From positions 1-43,922 of the IMG/VR virus record IMGVR_UViG_3300033143_002018: a stretch of DNA of 43,922 bases. One strand, written 5' to 3'. Source of the DNA: a virus. A model generated the notes under the pieces. The model did not search any database, was not told where the DNA came from, and saw only the letters and a list, made by a program, of their open reading frames with translations. The position numbers and the translations under genes are program-made. Shown here one piece after another: positions 1 to 8,014 of this stretch; positions within the stretch are counted from its first letter, which is position 1; every line of letters starts with the position of its first letter.

Positions 1-28
1 ATTAGTAGTCAAGGGAGGTAAATTCTCT

Positions 29-181
29 ATGACTGGTGCTAGCGGAGAAGAGCTGCTGTCAATAGTAGACGAAATACTACAAAAACTTACGACCACTACA
101 GCGCCGGGCTACGGAGCACCTATAAGCACTGTAGCTGATTTTGCAGCAATACAAGTTAAATTAGCCACTATAAAAGAGTAA
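29..181 (+). CDS. small baseplate-operon protein, hypothetical
   Basis: A 50-residue open frame starts at an ATG nine bases after a strong Shine-Dalgarno (GGGAGGT, 13-19). The same frame stays open to the left edge, so a start outside the window cannot be excluded. The product looks helical at both ends with a Thr/Pro/Gly-rich middle (TTTTAPGYGAPIS). It ends three bases before the next gene, so it is probably part of the tail/baseplate operon. Its GAP motif resembles the NGAPL motif of the next protein, which may hint at common origin. No family is recognised. Confidence 0.55.
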   Translation: MTGASGEELLSIVDEILQKLTTTTAPGYGAPISTVADFAAIQVKLATIKE

Positions 182-184
182 TGA

Positions 185-826
185 ATGTTAGATAAGACTG
201 AACTAGCAAAAGAGATAAATGACGCTATCGGAGCTACGGACGCAGAAGGCAATTCTATAGAGGTTACAGCTGAGATGGAGACGTACGCAGAAGCTATAAT
301 AACAACGTTGACTTCGGCTACATTTACACACTTATTAGTAGAAGGTACTACAGCTAACGGAGCACCTCTACAAGCTGGTAAGGCTGAGAACGGCTTATTC
401 TTACCTCCTCTACTAGCTCCTACTTGGTTAGGGGTGATGCAGACAGGCTTTCCTACTGCCAACCCAGCAGAACTACTTAAAGAAGCTACTTGTTCTACTA
501 CATACCTCTCAGGAGCCTCTAGGATCAATTTTAAACCGGGTAACATAACGGGACAATGTACGAGTACTCCCAGCTCTCCAGGCCCTCTAGCGGCTGGCCA
601 AGGCTCTCAAGGGACGTTAGATGAATTAGACGGATCAGACTGGAACAGTTCTTGTTTACCTCCTGACGGAGACCCAACACTTGGACAAAAGATACTCACT
701 GCGATAACCGATTACATCAATAAAAACTCAGAAGCTAGTTACTTACCCAACACTGTTAATGGAGTGTGTCCTCCTGGATCAGGACCTCTTACAGCTGGTA
801 TAGGGTCTGGAGGTACGATTAAGTAA
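185..826 (+). CDS. hypothetical baseplate-associated protein with internal repeats
   Basis: A 213-residue protein of unknown family, placed immediately before the gp25-like wedge gene and sharing one base with it (TAATG). It contains three copies of a short Gly/Pro motif, roughly G-x-P-L-x-A-G-x-(A/G)-x-x-G: NGAPLQAGKAENG near residue 59, GPLAAGQGSQG near 132 and GPLTAGIGSGG near the C-terminus. The first and last copies each follow a helical stretch (ITTLTSATF and ILTAITDYI), which suggests an internal duplication. Several cysteines occur in the middle. A structural role in the baseplate or tail spike is inferred from position only. Confidence 0.7.
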   Translation: MLDKTELAKEINDAIGATDAEGNSIEVTAEMETYAEAIITTLTSATFTHLLVEGTTANGAPLQAGKAENGLFLPPLLAPTWLGVMQTGFPTANPAELLKEATCSTTYLSGASRINFKPGNITGQCTSTPSSPGPLAAGQGSQGTLDELDGSDWNSSCLPPDGDPTLGQKILTAITDYINKNSEASYLPNTVNGVCPPGSGPLTAGIGSGGTIK

Positions 827-1233
827 TGACAACATCCTCAGAAGAAACACTTAACATAAGACTAGGGTCTGACACTAAGTTTCCTATCCAAGGTAGCTTC
901 GAGCCTATCAAAGGTATGAACCTTTTGTTACAAGACATACAACTATTACTGTTAACCTCTCCAGGAGAGAGAGTTAATAGACCTCAATACGGAGCAGGCC
1001 TACGAGCGTTAGTGTGGGAAAATATAGACGCAGTAGTTCTAGATGGTCCAGGAATTATAAGATCAGCACTGGAAAAATACGAACCTAGAATTAACGTAAT
1101 TTCCATTTCGGCAGACGCCAATAACAACACAGGCTTAGTGACCTTTAGCATAAGCTTCTCAGTAAAATCCACTGACACAAAAGTGAACTTAATATTCCCA
1201 TTAAGAACTGGTACAGATCTATCGTTCTCTTAG
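826..1233 (+). CDS. baseplate wedge protein, gp25/lysozyme-like family
   Basis: A 135-residue protein of the T4 gp25 / phage W family, a conserved baseplate wedge subunit of contractile tails and of type VI secretion systems. The hallmark segment SPGERVNRPQYGAGLRALVWE (read as two parts, SPGERVNRPQYG and AGLRALVWE) is present at about residues 45-65, followed by the usual beta-rich C-terminal half. Despite the family name these proteins normally lack lysozyme activity. The length is typical. The gene overlaps the previous one by one base and precedes the baseplate J gene, the usual order in contractile-tail phages. It is the only plus-strand structural gene seen here that ends in TAG rather than TAA. 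Confidence 0.92.
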   Translation: MTTSSEETLNIRLGSDTKFPIQGSFEPIKGMNLLLQDIQLLLLTSPGERVNRPQYGAGLRALVWENIDAVVLDGPGIIRSALEKYEPRINVISISADANNNTGLVTFSISFSVKSTDTKVNLIFPLRTGTDLSFS

Positions 1234-1245
1234 ACAAGGTAATCC

Positions 1246-4200
1246 ATGACTACTAACAGTTCAAATAAAGATATAGATTACATTAACCGTGACTACGACT
1301 CCGTTGTAGATGCGTTAATTTCTTACGCCAACGTTAATTTCGGATCGTCTACTTCTGCTAACAGGTTGTGGACAGACTTCAATGCAGACTCCTTCAGTCG
1401 CAACTGGTTAGAGATTGTCAGCTTTGTTTCAGACTCTTTATATTTCTATCTAGACGTACAAGCAACTCAGTCATATTTACAGACAGCGACAGTCAGATCT
1501 GCCGTTGAGGATATAGCTAAACAGTTTGGATACACTACAGCTACTGCAACTTCTGCTACTGGAGATGTAGTATTTACTACGTCTGGAGCAGTGACTATTC
1601 CAAGAGGATTTAGAGTACAAGCTACTAATGGGGAACAGTTCTACGTAACTACTAAGATAGTAACAACTGCCGCAGGAGAGATACCAGGAACTGTAATCCA
1701 AGGACAAGAAAATGAGGAGACTTTTGCTGCAACCGGCCTCCAGAACGAAGAGTTCTCTTTATCTGGAAAAGGTGTTATAAGAGACCTAACTAACACAGTA
1801 TCAGCTGACATTTCTCCCCAAGTAACAGTTAATGGAAACTCCTACACACTAGTTAATAGTTTTATTAGACATGACGGTAGCGATACCTCAGCAGTAACAG
1901 ACTCCTTAGGAAATATAGTAGGAGGAGGAGGAAGAGTATTCTCCTTAGAAAAAAGAAGAGACGACTCTGAGTATATCAAATTCGGAGACGGAGTATTCGG
2001 AAGAAAATTAACATCTTCAGATAACGTAATAATTACTTATAGAACAGGTGGAGGATCTGCCGGTAACGTATCTAAAAACTCTTTGGTACAGTTAGTAGAC
2101 TCTCTAACCAACTTAGATAGTGTCACAAACCCTGGAGATTTCTCTGGAGGATCTGACGAACAGACAATAGAACAATTAAGAGATCTTATTCCAGCCAGCC
2201 TCAGAACATTGGACAGAGCAGTAGCAGAACAAGACTACTCTGATATTATTGTTACAAATTTTTCAGAAGTATTCACAGCGTCTACAGAAAAAAACAGCAC
2301 TGATCTTGGAGTAGACATAAACATATTCGTAGTCCCTCAAGGAGCAGGGATTACTAAGATTACTGACAACTCTCTACTAACCAATAGAATAAATAATTTT
2401 GTGGAGCTTAGAAAAACAGTCACAGTACAGTTCCAATTATTAGATGCATACGGTATAGACACGCTAATAACATTAGAAGTATTTATATCAGATACTACAT
2501 CAAAGACAACTGTAGCCAGTGAAATTTCCACAGTAATTCAAGAGTTCTTTGACCTGAACTTAGGTGGAACTTCTGGAGCAGGTATAGGGTTCGCTGAGAA
2601 TATTTTACTGAAAGATATTGGAGACCTAGTACAAGAGGTAGAAGGTGTAGACCGTTTCGAAATAAAGAGACTGACGTATAGACCTAGAATAGACCACAAC
2701 ACAAAAGGCTTCTTAACTGAATACCAAACTAGTGAAGTTAATATCTTCCCTAACGTTAGTGAGTCGGAGTGGCTCCTTGCGCCTGCAGGCCCAGTAGGAG
2801 AAAATGCAGGAGAGGTGCTATACTCTAACGATAGTTTAGTTGACTTTTCGTACGACCAAACTACAGGAAAAATATCATACGTATCTGAAGTAGATTTATC
2901 ACAAGTTTCCTCAGGAGACACTTTCATCACTGGCGAAGGTTCTGCTGAAGTTAGTGAGATAGTAGTTCTTCCTGAAGCTGTAGGCCAGTTAGAAGAATCT
3001 AAGATAACCACATTATCAGACGAACAAGGTGTTCAAGAAATAACAAGCATAACTACTATAGCAGCAAGCCCTTCTATGGGATCTACTTATTTATTGTTAC
3101 AGGATCTAGCAGGATCTGTAGCAGTGTGGATTAACGTAGATACTTCAAACACACAACCTATTCACGGAGCTGATAGATCTCTCCAACTGGCAATATTATC
3201 AGCAGATTCAGCCGACGATGTTGCTCTAAAGTTACAAATATTAATTAACGGGGACCCTGAGTTCACAGCAACAGTAGTGTCGTCCGTAGTAACTATAACT
3301 AACAACACAAAAGTAGACATAACAAACGCTATAAACGGTTCGGCAAGTACAGGGTTTACAATCTCTACAACTCAAGAAGGTGTTACCCCTGACTTCTTAT
3401 CAGGTACTTACTTTGATATAGACAGTGATACAGGAATCAACAGAGTATGGTATAACGTTGATAGTGGGTCTTCCGCACCTTCAGCTGGAGGCAACACTCT
3501 ACAGGAAGTCTCCATAAGCTCTAATGATACTGCAGAAGCAGTAGCAACTGCTACAGAGTCGGTACTAGCTGCAGCAGGATACACTACAGTATTGGTAGGA
3601 AACTTAGTAACAGCTACCGACGCTACTGACGGAACACGTGTAGACATTTCTGACGGAATTGTAGCAACAGGGTTCACTCTAGAAACTTCTATCCAAGGAG
3701 CTAACAATGATAGCCTTGGAGGAAAGTACTGGCTACTTAACAGTCCTCATAATAAAGGTACTTACCATATTTGGTATAACACTGGGAGTTCTGTAGACCC
3801 AAACCCAGCCACATCATCAGCAGGAGTAGAAGTTAGTATTTCAGGGATAGCAACAGCAATAGAAGTAGCTGACAATTCAGCAGCCGCCATAGCTTCATTT
3901 AATCTGTCTGAGATAACTTCCATAACTACTACCAACTCTAACACCCTTAACGGAAAGTATTTCTTATTACATGAGACTGCAGGGTCTGTAGCATTTTATT
4001 ATAACGTTGCTGGAGGAACTCCAACCCCACCATTGAACATAGCTGATAGAACTCCTGTAGAGATTGTACTAGCAGCGAATAACTTATCAGCTAGCGATGT
4101 AGCAGCAGCTACACAACTAGTAGTAGACGCTGAAGCAACTTTCTCAGCAGTTAATACTCCTGGATCAGACGTAATAGTCGTCACTGGGTTTAACTCCTTT

Positions 4201-6213
4201 TTAGAAGACGCTAGTCCAGCAACATCAGGGTTCATTATCTCGACAATTCAACAAGGGATCAGCTTTTTAGCTGCTTCTGACGGTATAGATAAAGTCACAA
4301 TAACTAACGTAGTTAGCGGAATAACTGACGATACTAAGGATGGAGATAGTAGTTTTACTTTCTCAACATCTACACAAGGAACTACTCACCAAAGACCTAT
4401 AACTATTCAAGGTGTTAGTAACTTAGGAAACTATTTATACGCTGTGAGAGACTTAGTGATAAGTACAGACTTGAACGGAAATCCTGAACACGGTAACGTA
4501 ATCAAAGGCGATACTTCCTACGCTTCTTTCAAATGCTATAAGAAGACTTTAGCTACAGCTTCAAACTTGTCTGTAAATAGTATTACGGACAATAACTTAG
4601 ACCTATCGGTACTGAGAAGTACTGCTGCTTCTTTATCTACTAGAGTATTGCTAGACAACTCAAGAGTATTTATTGATGGTCAGTATGCTACTGGAGCATT
4701 CTTATTAATAGACTCTTCTAACAACATCTGGGATATTGTATCCAATACTAGCAACACCATAACTGTAGGTATTACTGCAGTCAGTGATGCAGGGGTTTCA
4801 ACAGTAGCTACTGGAGATTATAAGATTGTGACCAGGTTGATAGGAAGTGAAATACTGTTCAACGGAGTTACTTTTGCAATACAATACAACAGCGACAATA
4901 CAATATTCTCAATAGGTAGTCAACTATCACAGATAGGCACTATCGGAGACCCATTTGAAATAAGCGCAGTACAAAATAACTTAGGTAGTTTGGGAGTTGC
5001 GGCAGACTTAATATCTTTTAACGCCGCTACCAAGAACATACTACTTAATGGCTCTCCAGACTTAAGAGGAATCACAAGTTCTGATTTGCTTATTGACTCC
5101 TTGGGACAAGTGTTTAACATAACTGCCATAGACGGCAGAGTAAACTCTTCGACCCAATACTTAGCCACCAGTGCAACAAGCTCTTCTGTACTGAAGGGAG
5201 CTGGAGATGACTCTCAATTCGCTCAAGGGTTTAAAGTAGAGGATACTGAAGTGTATACTACAGTAAGCTTCAACCTAAAGAGAGAAGGAAATGTAATAGG
5301 TAATTTGATAGCTAGGATAGTAGCTGACGATGGCACAGGCCTACCAGACGTAACAAATTTAATAGCTATATCAAAGTCTCTATTAGTAACTAACGTTAGC
5401 GAAGACGAGGAGAAAGTACTATTCACTTTTACTACTCCTCCAACTCTATCCAGCGGCATTCAATACCACTTAGTATTAAGCGGTGATGCAGGATACCAAA
5501 CTTCTCAAGAAACTGAGACAGTGACTTATTCTAACGCAGGTTTAGTAGGCTATTCGTACACTGCTATAGACTCTACTTCAGGACAAATAGCCTACGCAGG
5601 TTCCCCAGATTTATCAGGAGTACTAGCTAATAACTTTTTCAGAGATTCTACTGACACTTACTTTAAGATATTAACAGTGGACAACGTACTAAAACTACTA
5701 ACTATCGCTAGCACTACTTTAGTATTACCTAGTGAAATAGTTGCAGTAAGCGCTGACGCATCTTGCTACGCTAAGGACAACGTACATATAACTTACGATG
5801 ACACTAGCCCCACTTACGCAGATGGAGCTATGACAACTTTCGACGGAATTTCGAATTGGACGCTTTTCGGTACAGCAGACGCCATGTTCTCTGTAGAAGG
5901 ACCTCAGTCAATAACAGTAGATAGTAACCTTACTCCACAGTTGGGAGAGGGTAGTACTATTAGTTCTAGGTACTATGACGATAACAACGAAGTATCCTTG
6001 GTGTTAGGTATCTCTAATGGTACTATAGTATTTGCTACTGATGTAAACGCTTACGGCAAAGGTACTGTAGAAGGAGTACCAAACAGTTCTGTAGATACTT
6101 TTATATTCAGAACAGCTAGATACTCTGACGACATAATAAACGTAAGGCTTAACGAAATTCCTCAAATCACAGCAGAGGATATTATCACTAATATATTTGG
6201 CGGTATCTCTTAA
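1246..6213 (+). CDS. giant baseplate J-like protein with inserted repeat domains
   Basis: A 1655-residue protein. The N-terminal ~500 residues look like the baseplate J / T4 gp6 / Mu gp47 family: a start typical of long J proteins (DIDYINRDYDSVVDALISYA), a central SGGSDEQTIEQLRDLIPASL segment and a DYSDIIVTNF motif. J-like proteins form the wedge ring that links the inner baseplate to the periphery and are usually 300-600 residues. Here about 450 residues (nt 3037-4386) are tandem beta-rich repeats, followed by further beta-rich units carrying GSPDL(S/R)G motifs. A Shine-Dalgarno (AAGG, 1235-1238) precedes the ATG, and the stop shares one base with the next gene. The extra domains are probably surface-exposed decorations; this is inferred. 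Confidence 0.88.
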   Translation: MTTNSSNKDIDYINRDYDSVVDALISYANVNFGSSTSANRLWTDFNADSFSRNWLEIVSFVSDSLYFYLDVQATQSYLQTATVRSAVEDIAKQFGYTTATATSATGDVVFTTSGAVTIPRGFRVQATNGEQFYVTTKIVTTAAGEIPGTVIQGQENEETFAATGLQNEEFSLSGKGVIRDLTNTVSADISPQVTVNGNSYTLVNSFIRHDGSDTSAVTDSLGNIVGGGGRVFSLEKRRDDSEYIKFGDGVFGRKLTSSDNVIITYRTGGGSAGNVSKNSLVQLVDSLTNLDSVTNPGDFSGGSDEQTIEQLRDLIPASLRTLDRAVAEQDYSDIIVTNFSEVFTASTEKNSTDLGVDINIFVVPQGAGITKITDNSLLTNRINNFVELRKTVTVQFQLLDAYGIDTLITLEVFISDTTSKTTVASEISTVIQEFFDLNLGGTSGAGIGFAENILLKDIGDLVQEVEGVDRFEIKRLTYRPRIDHNTKGFLTEYQTSEVNIFPNVSESEWLLAPAGPVGENAGEVLYSNDSLVDFSYDQTTGKISYVSEVDLSQVSSGDTFITGEGSAEVSEIVVLPEAVGQLEESKITTLSDEQGVQEITSITTIAASPSMGSTYLLLQDLAGSVAVWINVDTSNTQPIHGADRSLQLAILSADSADDVALKLQILINGDPEFTATVVSSVVTITNNTKVDITNAINGSASTGFTISTTQEGVTPDFLSGTYFDIDSDTGINRVWYNVDSGSSAPSAGGNTLQEVSISSNDTAEAVATATESVLAAAGYTTVLVGNLVTATDATDGTRVDISDGIVATGFTLETSIQGANNDSLGGKYWLLNSPHNKGTYHIWYNTGSSVDPNPATSSAGVEVSISGIATAIEVADNSAAAIASFNLSEITSITTTNSNTLNGKYFLLHETAGSVAFYYNVAGGTPTPPLNIADRTPVEIVLAANNLSASDVAAATQLVVDAEATFSAVNTPGSDVIVVTGFNSFLEDASPATSGFIISTIQQGISFLAASDGIDKVTITNVVSGITDDTKDGDSSFTFSTSTQGTTHQRPITIQGVSNLGNYLYAVRDLVISTDLNGNPEHGNVIKGDTSYASFKCYKKTLATASNLSVNSITDNNLDLSVLRSTAASLSTRVLLDNSRVFIDGQYATGAFLLIDSSNNIWDIVSNTSNTITVGITAVSDAGVSTVATGDYKIVTRLIGSEILFNGVTFAIQYNSDNTIFSIGSQLSQIGTIGDPFEISAVQNNLGSLGVAADLISFNAATKNILLNGSPDLRGITSSDLLIDSLGQVFNITAIDGRVNSSTQYLATSATSSSVLKGAGDDSQFAQGFKVEDTEVYTTVSFNLKREGNVIGNLIARIVADDGTGLPDVTNLIAISKSLLVTNVSEDEEKVLFTFTTPPTLSSGIQYHLVLSGDAGYQTSQETETVTYSNAGLVGYSYTAIDSTSGQIAYAGSPDLSGVLANNFFRDSTDTYFKILTVDNVLKLLTIASTTLVLPSEIVAVSADASCYAKDNVHITYDDTSPTYADGAMTTFDGISNWTLFGTADAMFSVEGPQSITVDSNLTPQLGEGSTISSRYYDDNNEVSLVLGISNGTIVFATDVNAYGKGTVEGVPNSSVDTFIFRTARYSDDIINVRLNEIPQITAEDIITNIFGGIS
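3037..4386 (+). repeat. tandem Ig-like/beta repeats inside the baseplate J gene
   Basis: Protein-level repeats, residues about 598-1047 of the J-like protein. Each full unit runs: ITSITT or similar, G-x-Y-(F/W)-(L/D)-(L/I), a (V/I)-W-(Y/I)-N-V strand, an alternating S-A-x-x-V-A helix, then GF-x-(I/L)-(S/E)-T-x-Q-x-G. Copies begin near nt 3037, 3388, 3709 and 3904. The third copy lacks its C-terminal half (stops near 3900). A fifth partial copy near 4258-4386 lacks its N-terminal half. The mosaic suggests duplication and deletion within the array. Confidence 0.75.
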
Positions 6214-7973
6214 TGACGTTGACTAGAAATTTTTTAGCATTGCCAGGACTTCCCAACGAAATAAATTTGAATTGGGATCAGCCAGAAGCATTTAACAATT
6301 CTACTGACGAACTGGTAATAGCTAGGACTGGATCACACTATCCTTCCGAGCTTGAGAATACTACATACCCTAACAGCAGTACTGATAACAGACCTATAGA
6401 AATTTATAGAGCTTCTGTAACTCAAGGTACCAGCACTAGTACTACGGCAGGTAACCTCACTGATAGTTCTGCTAACTTTCCTATAGCTCCAAAGCTTATT
6501 GGAAGATTGGTGAGAGATTGTGACAGTAAGGTCTACAGAATACTAGACAACACTAGTACGGAACTTACACTAGACACCACTGAAACTTCTCCGGTAGGAC
6601 CTTACGTAATACTGGCAGACTTTCCCAAAGAAGCTCATAGCTTAAGAAGCTTTGCCTTCGACGTCAGGACAGAAGTTGGCGCAGGTTACGTTAAAGATTT
6701 GGTAACGATAACCAACGGACAGTTAGTATTAGTAGAATTTGTAGTGGACGAATTGGCCAACCTTATTCACGTAGACGGGGCTGGAGTAAAGAGAGTAATA
6801 AAGTCTAATACAGAGGACACAGTATACTTCTTTGACGTAACTACCCCTTACACTAGCGGAGTAGGAACCTCAATATTAAACAGCTTCGCCGGAAACACTT
6901 TACCACTACCTTATGTAGACTCTTTTAACACTGACTTAGAAGCTGGAGTTAGAATCGGCTCAGGATTAATAGACAATAAATATTATTACTACACAGCCTT
7001 CAACCAACCTGAAGGAACCAACGTAGCACAGGCCAAGTTCTCAAGTATAGACTCTATTGACTCCACACAAACTTCAGCCATTAGTGTTAAAGATAGAGAC
7101 TTTGGAACACTGTTGTATAACTATTGGCCAGGAATAGTCAAAGACTTAGACACTACTGAGGATATAAAAGACTTAATGTCAGTCTTCGGATCTCAGATGC
7201 AAGAGAATCACGCTATTATAGATTCCTTTAAATTACAGGACACTTACAACGTACACGCTAACGCACTACCAGCATTAGCTGACCAGACAGGACTACCCAC
7301 TATAGGATCTTCTATAGGGGTAGACACTCTACGAAGAATAGCAAAAGATATGATTCCCTGCTGGCACCTTAAAGGAAGTAAGGAAGGTATTGGAGTATTC
7401 ATCCGTAAGATAACTACTTGGGATATTACTGACGGTACTGGGGATTGGGCTGGAGCTATAGCAGACTTCTTACCTAATATAGAAGCATTAAGATTGTTTG
7501 CTCCTTCTTTAGGTTCTACCAATACTAGGATGACTCAGACAGATCCTACAGTTGTTTCTGGAGGAAGGTTTGCTAGAAGTTTACCTGGAATAGTTATTCC
7601 TGGGTTCTTTACTTTTAGAGAGTTTGTAGTAACGTTACCAAACGTAGCTATGCTTATAGGAACATCAGAGACTATTACTATATCTAATGGAACTACCACT
7701 ATAGTAGACAATAGCGTAGACTACGGTGTAGATAATGGACTAGTAGGTAACTTCTTATTACCTAACGAAGAAGAGATTAATGATATATTTGAGATAATTA
7801 GTAATACTTCTAATAGCGTTACTGTTAAAGGTGCTATCATTAATAAGACTACTGAAGGTAGTATGATAGTATTGTCTCCATTAAACAAAGACAGATTTGT
7901 AGTCTTACATACCTTACTACCTTCTTACATCCCTTTTGGGACTAAAGCAGGGTTTCTTTTTACAATAACTTAA
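6213..7973 (+). CDS. phage tail protein, P2 gpI-like
   Basis: A 586-residue protein following the J gene with a one-base overlap, the position gpI occupies in P2-like baseplate operons. The recognisable part is about residues 300-420, with LYNYWPGIVKD, HANALPALADQTGLP, a DTLRRIAKDMIP segment and HLKGSKEGIGVFI; this matches the tail_P2_I pattern (a conserved ALxxLAxxxGL then RR...KGT). P2 gpI joins the baseplate wedge and helps attach fibres. The extra N-terminal 290 residues and the C-terminal beta-rich 130 residues are specific to this phage. The following gene is the large fibre, which fits a fibre-connector role. Confidence 0.75.
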   Translation: MTLTRNFLALPGLPNEINLNWDQPEAFNNSTDELVIARTGSHYPSELENTTYPNSSTDNRPIEIYRASVTQGTSTSTTAGNLTDSSANFPIAPKLIGRLVRDCDSKVYRILDNTSTELTLDTTETSPVGPYVILADFPKEAHSLRSFAFDVRTEVGAGYVKDLVTITNGQLVLVEFVVDELANLIHVDGAGVKRVIKSNTEDTVYFFDVTTPYTSGVGTSILNSFAGNTLPLPYVDSFNTDLEAGVRIGSGLIDNKYYYYTAFNQPEGTNVAQAKFSSIDSIDSTQTSAISVKDRDFGTLLYNYWPGIVKDLDTTEDIKDLMSVFGSQMQENHAIIDSFKLQDTYNVHANALPALADQTGLPTIGSSIGVDTLRRIAKDMIPCWHLKGSKEGIGVFIRKITTWDITDGTGDWAGAIADFLPNIEALRLFAPSLGSTNTRMTQTDPTVVSGGRFARSLPGIVIPGFFTFREFVVTLPNVAMLIGTSETITISNGTTTIVDNSVDYGVDNGLVGNFLLPNEEEINDIFEIISNTSNSVTVKGAIINKTTEGSMIVLSPLNKDRFVVLHTLLPSYIPFGTKAGFLFTIT

Positions 7974-7996
7974 TCACACCTACTTAATCAATAGTA

Positions 7997-8014
7997 CGGA
8001 GGGATATTACAATT
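7997..8014 (+). promoter_or_regulatory. Shine-Dalgarno plus probable ATT start codon of the giant fibre gene
   Basis: GGAGGG at 7998-8003 is the best ribosome-binding site between 7973 and 8108. The giant fibre frame is open from 7988 (stop at 7985) and has no ATG, GTG or TTG near this site. Eight bases after the GGAGGG is an in-frame ATT (8012). The peptide from there begins LKFNTFRSERYLRSRF, which looks like genuine coding sequence. ATT is a rare but known bacterial start (infC). Alternatives are ATT at 8006 or a mutated ATG. Confidence 0.5.

Noticed and set aside
2538-3011. 157-aa open frame on the minus strand inside the baseplate J gene
   Set aside because: It is antisense to a continuous structural ORF with repeat homology, has no ribosome-binding site and no recognisable protein features. 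Similar antisense frames (109-546, 9088-9405, 11725-12063) were rejected for the same reason.
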